Of a stretch of DNA of 64,000 nucleotides, positions 59,881 to 64,000 are shown piece after piece. The position numbers were made by a program, and so were the translations under genes. This stretch comes from Capsicum annuum (Eukaryota > Streptophyta > Magnoliopsida > Solanales > Solanaceae): NCBI RefSeq assembly GCF_002878395.1, contig NC_061114.1, positions 140,508,628-140,572,627 on the forward strand, in the 5' to 3' direction. The number at the start of each line of letters is the position of its first letter. Within the stretch, counting starts at the first letter, position 1. Below the pieces are notes generated by a model. That model was given only the letters and a program-made list of their open reading frames with translations. It searched no databases and was not told where the DNA came from.

Positions 59881-60812
59881 AATCCAAAATTGATTTGTTG
59901 GAATTCATTCTGAAGTATTTTCACATATGGGTTTTACGTTTTGCAATCTCTATTTAGTTTACTCATTTGTTTTTATGGATTTTTGTTGAATCAAATTTTT
60001 GGATTTTTATAGTTGAGTTTGCTCATAGTTAAGATTTTGTTACTCTTTGATGTTCTTAGGACAATACTTTATTCTCTTCTTCAGCCGATCAAGAGTGCTC
60101 GAAAAGTCCAATTCTTTAATTCTTTCTCTTGACTTTATCTTAATTTGTTGGATTGATGTGTGGATTATCTATTTGACGATTATATTTAGGTTTTTTGTGA
60201 ATGTTTAATGTTGAATAATTGATCATGGCGCAAGTTTGATGTTAATATAGGTGGATAAATATTTTCATATGAAAATTTAGGATTTTGGAGAAGGACTGAT
60301 CTTGATAAAAGTGAATTTGGATTAATTTTGATTCATTAATGATGTTGAATAAAATAGAATCATGATAAGTCTAAATGAGTAGTAAAATGGTAGGTCAGGT
60401 AGGTAGAACTTAGGGATTGTGGATTGGTGAATCTTTGAACATGTCAAATGACCTTTATTTCATCGTATCTAAATTCCTTATACTCATTTGGTTGAGAAAT
60501 GCCCTAAAGAAAATTTTATTTACTACCAAAGAAAGCCCCGCGATACTTTGTACTTGAAAGACCGATCATTTCAACAGATTTTCTTAATCGAATTCTCTAT
60601 TCGTGGACTAGTTTTGAACAATCAAAAATTGTTTTCAAAAAAGATTTCCAAAGGTAACTTGGCACACTAGATTTATGCCAAGTGGCGACTCTGAATTTTT
60701 ATTGTTAAAATTCCTTTTCGAAATAAATTATTTTCTTTTGTCTCTTAATAATAAAACCCTTTTCAAACATAAAACCAATTCTCTTTTTAAAACAAAAAGG
60801 GTGTGATAGCTC
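59881..60812 (+). mobile_element. 5' LTR of a Tat/Ogre-type element (start uncertain)
   Basis: The end is fixed by the primer site at 60813. Before it lie the phrases GCCAAGTGGCGACTCTGAAT (60677 on), TTCCTTTTCGAAA and AAAACAAAAAGGGTGTGA, which are typical of the 3' part of Solanaceae Tat/Ogre LTRs. The LTR's own start was not located; 59881 is only where the style of the sequence changes. Confidence 0.5.
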
Positions 60813-60830
60813 TGGCGACTCTGGTGGGGA
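60813..60830 (+). promoter_or_regulatory. Primer-binding site (tRNA-Arg type) of the Tat/Ogre element
   Basis: TGGCGACTCTGGTGGGGA matches the tRNA-Arg-type site used by Ogre elements, except for one base (G for C). Confidence 0.75.
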
Positions 60831-62780
60831 TATTTAGAATCGAGCTTCATTGTTAAGTCGTATAGGCTTAGTGTGATACTACAGGTGTATAGACATTATT
60901 GTTTAGTTATTGCTTGTGTTATTATTTTATCATTATTCGATGCATATGTTCTTTGTATTTCTATTTATCTCTTATGTGTTACCGCTTTATATCTGGCATC
61001 ATATACATTACCCCGAGTCAATGCTTTTAAAATAAGTCTCGAAGTAGACGTCATGTACACGAACTCTAGTTGAGTCATTCTTATTTTAGAAGGGGGAGCC
61101 ATCGGATGTATGGTGTGGGTGGAATGCTGTTCCAGCCACTATCGACCATATGCTCCCCCAAATAGCCTTGTTAGTGGACTCCTGCCTAGGTTAGGCTTTA
61201 GGTTATGCTTATCTACATTATTTGAGACCTACTGGGACCTACTTGGTCCTTTATAGGAGACTCACCTTAAAAGCATCCCTACGTGCTAAATATTTCATCT
61301 TTGAGGGAAACATGATCATATATTAGGCTTATTTGAAAAAAAACATGTACTAGAATTAAAGAAAAACGTGTGTAGGAAAGGGAAATTTGAAAAGAATCAA
61401 AGAGAGAAAAGAAAAAAAAGTGAATAAAAAAAGAGTTTCGGTGTTTTTAGAGTTCTTTATGGCTTTTGTTATTCACAATCCAAAAATTCAAAAAGTTTTT
61501 TTTTTACCTTTTACTTTCATTTTCTCAAAAATAAAAACAAAAAAATGAAAAAGATTTTTCTTTTGTTCTCTTTAGCAAGCATTCATAATTCAAAAATTTT
61601 AATTTTTTTTTTCAATAGGATCTTTTTATAATAAAAATATCAAAAAGACGGTAGAAGTTTTGTACATTTCATATGATGAAAATAACAAAAAAAAATTTCT
61701 TTCATAGTTGTTGGTGTCATTTTTTATGTTAAGTGTCAGATTAAATTTTTTTTTATTGATGTTTTTCTTAGTTTGTTTATGGTCGTGTCTCTCAAGTCAA
61801 GGTTTAGTCGGTTATTTAATCTTTAATTGCACAATTTAGATGAACTATGCTCACACGATGCTACTCGCTCACGTGAGATACGTAGGCAGCCCTTCTAATG
61901 TTCGGCGATCTTATTTAAAAAATCTAAAAATATTTTATTCACTCTTCATTTAGAGTAGGTGTTTCATATATGTCTTGAAAAGAAAAATACAAAAAGATTT
62001 TCCTTAATAGTCTTAGTTTTCATTTTGGGATGAAATTTAAAATGAAAAATCCAAAAAGACACTTTTGAAGATAATGATAAAAGAAAAGGCAAAAAAGAGA
62101 TTTTCTCTCCATTTTAAATTAGTTGTACGCACGTGTTGCTTTATTTGAAAAATACAATTTTTTTTCTTTTTTGATAATTTTAGGTTTCATTCAAGAAGAT
62201 TGTGTAAATATCTTTTGAAAAAAAAAAGAATTCATTTGGTAATAGATTAGTTAAGTCATGCATTTTTCCATATGCAAAATAAAAAAAAAAATCTTAGGAA
62301 TCATAGGTTTCATTTTTGCATAGAGAATTTAAACATGAAAAGTCCAAAAAGATTTTTGTTATTTTTTTGACACTTTATTATTTTCTTTTTTCTGAGGTTT
62401 CAAGAAAAAAGAAGTTTTATTGGCCCTATTGTGGTCAAATTTCACGAACTACGCACAACTAATTCTTCTCTCATGAGAGTGAGATACGTAGGCACCCTTC
62501 TTGGATTCAGATATCTTTTAAAAATAAAAGAAGAAAAAGATTTTGAGAAAGTGTTAAAGTCTAATGCATTTGTTATATCTTGTTCAGTTAGTTTAAGGTG
62601 GTTGGTTTGTGGAATTCTAATTGGTCCACCACATTACACCAAATCCACGGGGGTTAGTTGTGCCTGACAAGGATATAGAGAGTGATATCATGGATCAAAT
62701 AAAGAGTCAGTAACATGATAGTTTAAAGTAAGAGATTGTGAAACTAAGGAAACAAATAATGGAAATGTATTGAGCTTGGG
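60831..62780 (+). mobile_element. Long leader of the Tat/Ogre element
   Basis: About 1.9 kb of non-coding leader, as Ogre elements have ahead of gag. GAGATACGTAGGCA occurs twice (about 61875 and 62482), each preceded by an ACTACGC/ACTATGC phrase, so the leader holds an old internal duplication of about 600 bases. Long T and A runs and AAAAAGATTTT words lie between. No gene. Confidence 0.6.
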
Positions 62781-64000
62781 CCAATGGGCTGCCTCATACT
62801 CCGTTCCCCACTATTGACCCTAAGAATACCTTGAGTTTTCCATCACAATTACAAAATCAATTTCCTACTATTGTTGATGCACCAAAACACCAATAAGATC
62901 CAAACTATTACACCAACAATTCTCTAGCTCCTCAGTATAATCCTACCATATTCAAAGCACCATATACTGTCTGTGCTTTTGTTGCTCAACCTTCTACCGA
63001 GGTCCTTCTTTGGTTATCCACCAAACTAGTGTGCTTCCTAAATTTGCTAATGAGTGTATGTTAAATGCTCTTAATGATCATTGCTATACTCCTTAAGCTT
63101 ACATTAAAGTTAACTGGACCACCAAAATGGTTGGAAAAATGAAGAGTGCAGAAAATAATAAGGAAAGTTCCCTTGGACTTGTGGGTTATGAAGATGTTTC
63201 ATATAAATACTGGGGCATGTCTTCAAGTGTCAACCTTACTCCAAGATTAAGATATCAAAATTTGAGGAACATGATGGAACTAAGGATTCCATGAAATATT
63301 TGGGAAAATATTGCAATCAATTAAGGAAAACTGAAGGAAAGAAGAAGGAAAACTTACCTATTATCATCTAAGGGAAAAGTAGAGCTCGAGAGGTCCAACT
63401 CAGCTGTATTATAAGTATCAATCCCAAGATTACACATCAAATCAACAAGGTTCCTCTTTTAGAAATCAAAAATATTCCATACACTTCCTAAGTATCCTTT
63501 GAACAATGCATAACTGTATTCTCATCCATCTTCTTATCCATAATGGCATGTTCCGGTACTTCAATATCATCCTTGACCCCCAAAAATTTACCAAAGAACC
63601 TCTAAATCTAAGTTTCAACTGAGGCCAGAGTTTGCAAAGAGGAGAAAGTCAAAATATAATTTTATACCAATTGGGGAATCGTTTGCTAATTTTTTCCAGA
63701 GATTGAGATATATAGGCATGGTCACTCCTCTCCTTTGTACACTCCTGAACCATATTTAAGAAATTTTGATCCATATGTATGATATATAATTCATTTTGAT
63801 GTTTAGGGTTATAGTATTGAGGGATATCAAGGTTTAAAAAGAGAAATAGAAAGGATAATTGAAGAAACATTGATCATAGTGCAAAACATTGACACTAAGA
63901 ACGTCACACAGAATCCTTTACTAACACATAGTAATGCATAATATGTGGGAAGCAATGAGTTAAGCATGGGGATCCAAAACTTATTTGTTGAAGGAAATAT
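62781..64000 (+). pseudogene. Degenerate gag of the Tat/Ogre element
   Basis: Blocks in order are SKIKISKFEEHDGTKDSMKY and LGKYCNQLR (63244-63326), then IPIGESFANFFQRLRYIGMV (63664 on), then GLKREIERIIEETLIIVQNI and ending NPLLTHSNA (63829-63940). These match the order of Tat/Ogre gag: nucleic-acid-proximal core, PLGES-type block, and a C-terminal NPLPNHG-type block. Frames differ between blocks and stops intervene. The element runs off the right edge. Confidence 0.7.

Overview
This is a plant nuclear DNA window, AT-rich and dominated by transposable elements. A Solanaceae source is inferred from three things: the style of the long gypsy LTRs (TGTCACGACCC at one end, a TTACA-type terminus at the other), a Solanaceae-type SINE remnant, and a plastid ycf2-ycf15 fragment that reads like the solanaceous plastome. 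No species can be named from the sequence alone. There are no bacterial-style operons, CRISPR arrays or rRNA genes.

Left part (1-9.4 kb). A gypsy LTR end on the + strand (1-333) is followed by AT-rich DNA. This holds a TIR transposon with a G/T-rich minisatellite core (about 640-1700), several TA microsatellites, short tandem duplications and a candidate Helitron 3' end (5313-5340). The only convincing host gene follows: a two-exon + strand gene (coding 6434-7299 and 8135-8336, 355 residues) of an uncharacterised plant protein family with a Trp/Cys-rich C-terminal tail. A SINE remnant lies just upstream.

Middle part (9.4-33.9 kb). This is a nested transposon stack. The outer element A is a + strand Ty3/gypsy chromovirus (13347 to about 33880). 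A non-autonomous LTR element B (14227-20463, minus strand, target duplication GGGAC) sits in its gag. A Tekay/Del-like gypsy element 1 (22309-33680, minus) sits in its 3' LTR. A 2.2-kb solo LTR (27147-29362) sits in the reverse transcriptase of element 1. A tandem duplication of about 3.3 kb (9406-12717) repeats the left flank of A, its 5' LTR, its gag start, one B LTR and part of B's interior.

Right part (33.9-64 kb). Remnants of two more minus-strand gypsy elements (4 and 5) are fused head to tail. Element 5's gag is interrupted by a complete LARD-like non-autonomous retrotransposon (44879-53292, target duplication GAACT, non-coding interior). Its 5' LTR is interrupted by a solo LTR (54840-57233, target duplication TAAGT). 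A plastid insertion carrying the end of ycf2 and the start of ycf15 (57916-58469) sits inside an 18-bp minisatellite. The window ends in a + strand Tat/Ogre-type gypsy element: primer-binding site at 60813, long leader and degenerate gag.

None of the retroelement reading frames is intact, and all three recognisable reverse transcriptase copies with an active-site box have lost one aspartate. No new enzymatic or defence system was found. The points of most interest are the order of nesting, the duplicated TE-in-TE junction, the LARD that shares its leader with coding relatives, and the decay pattern in the plastid insert.
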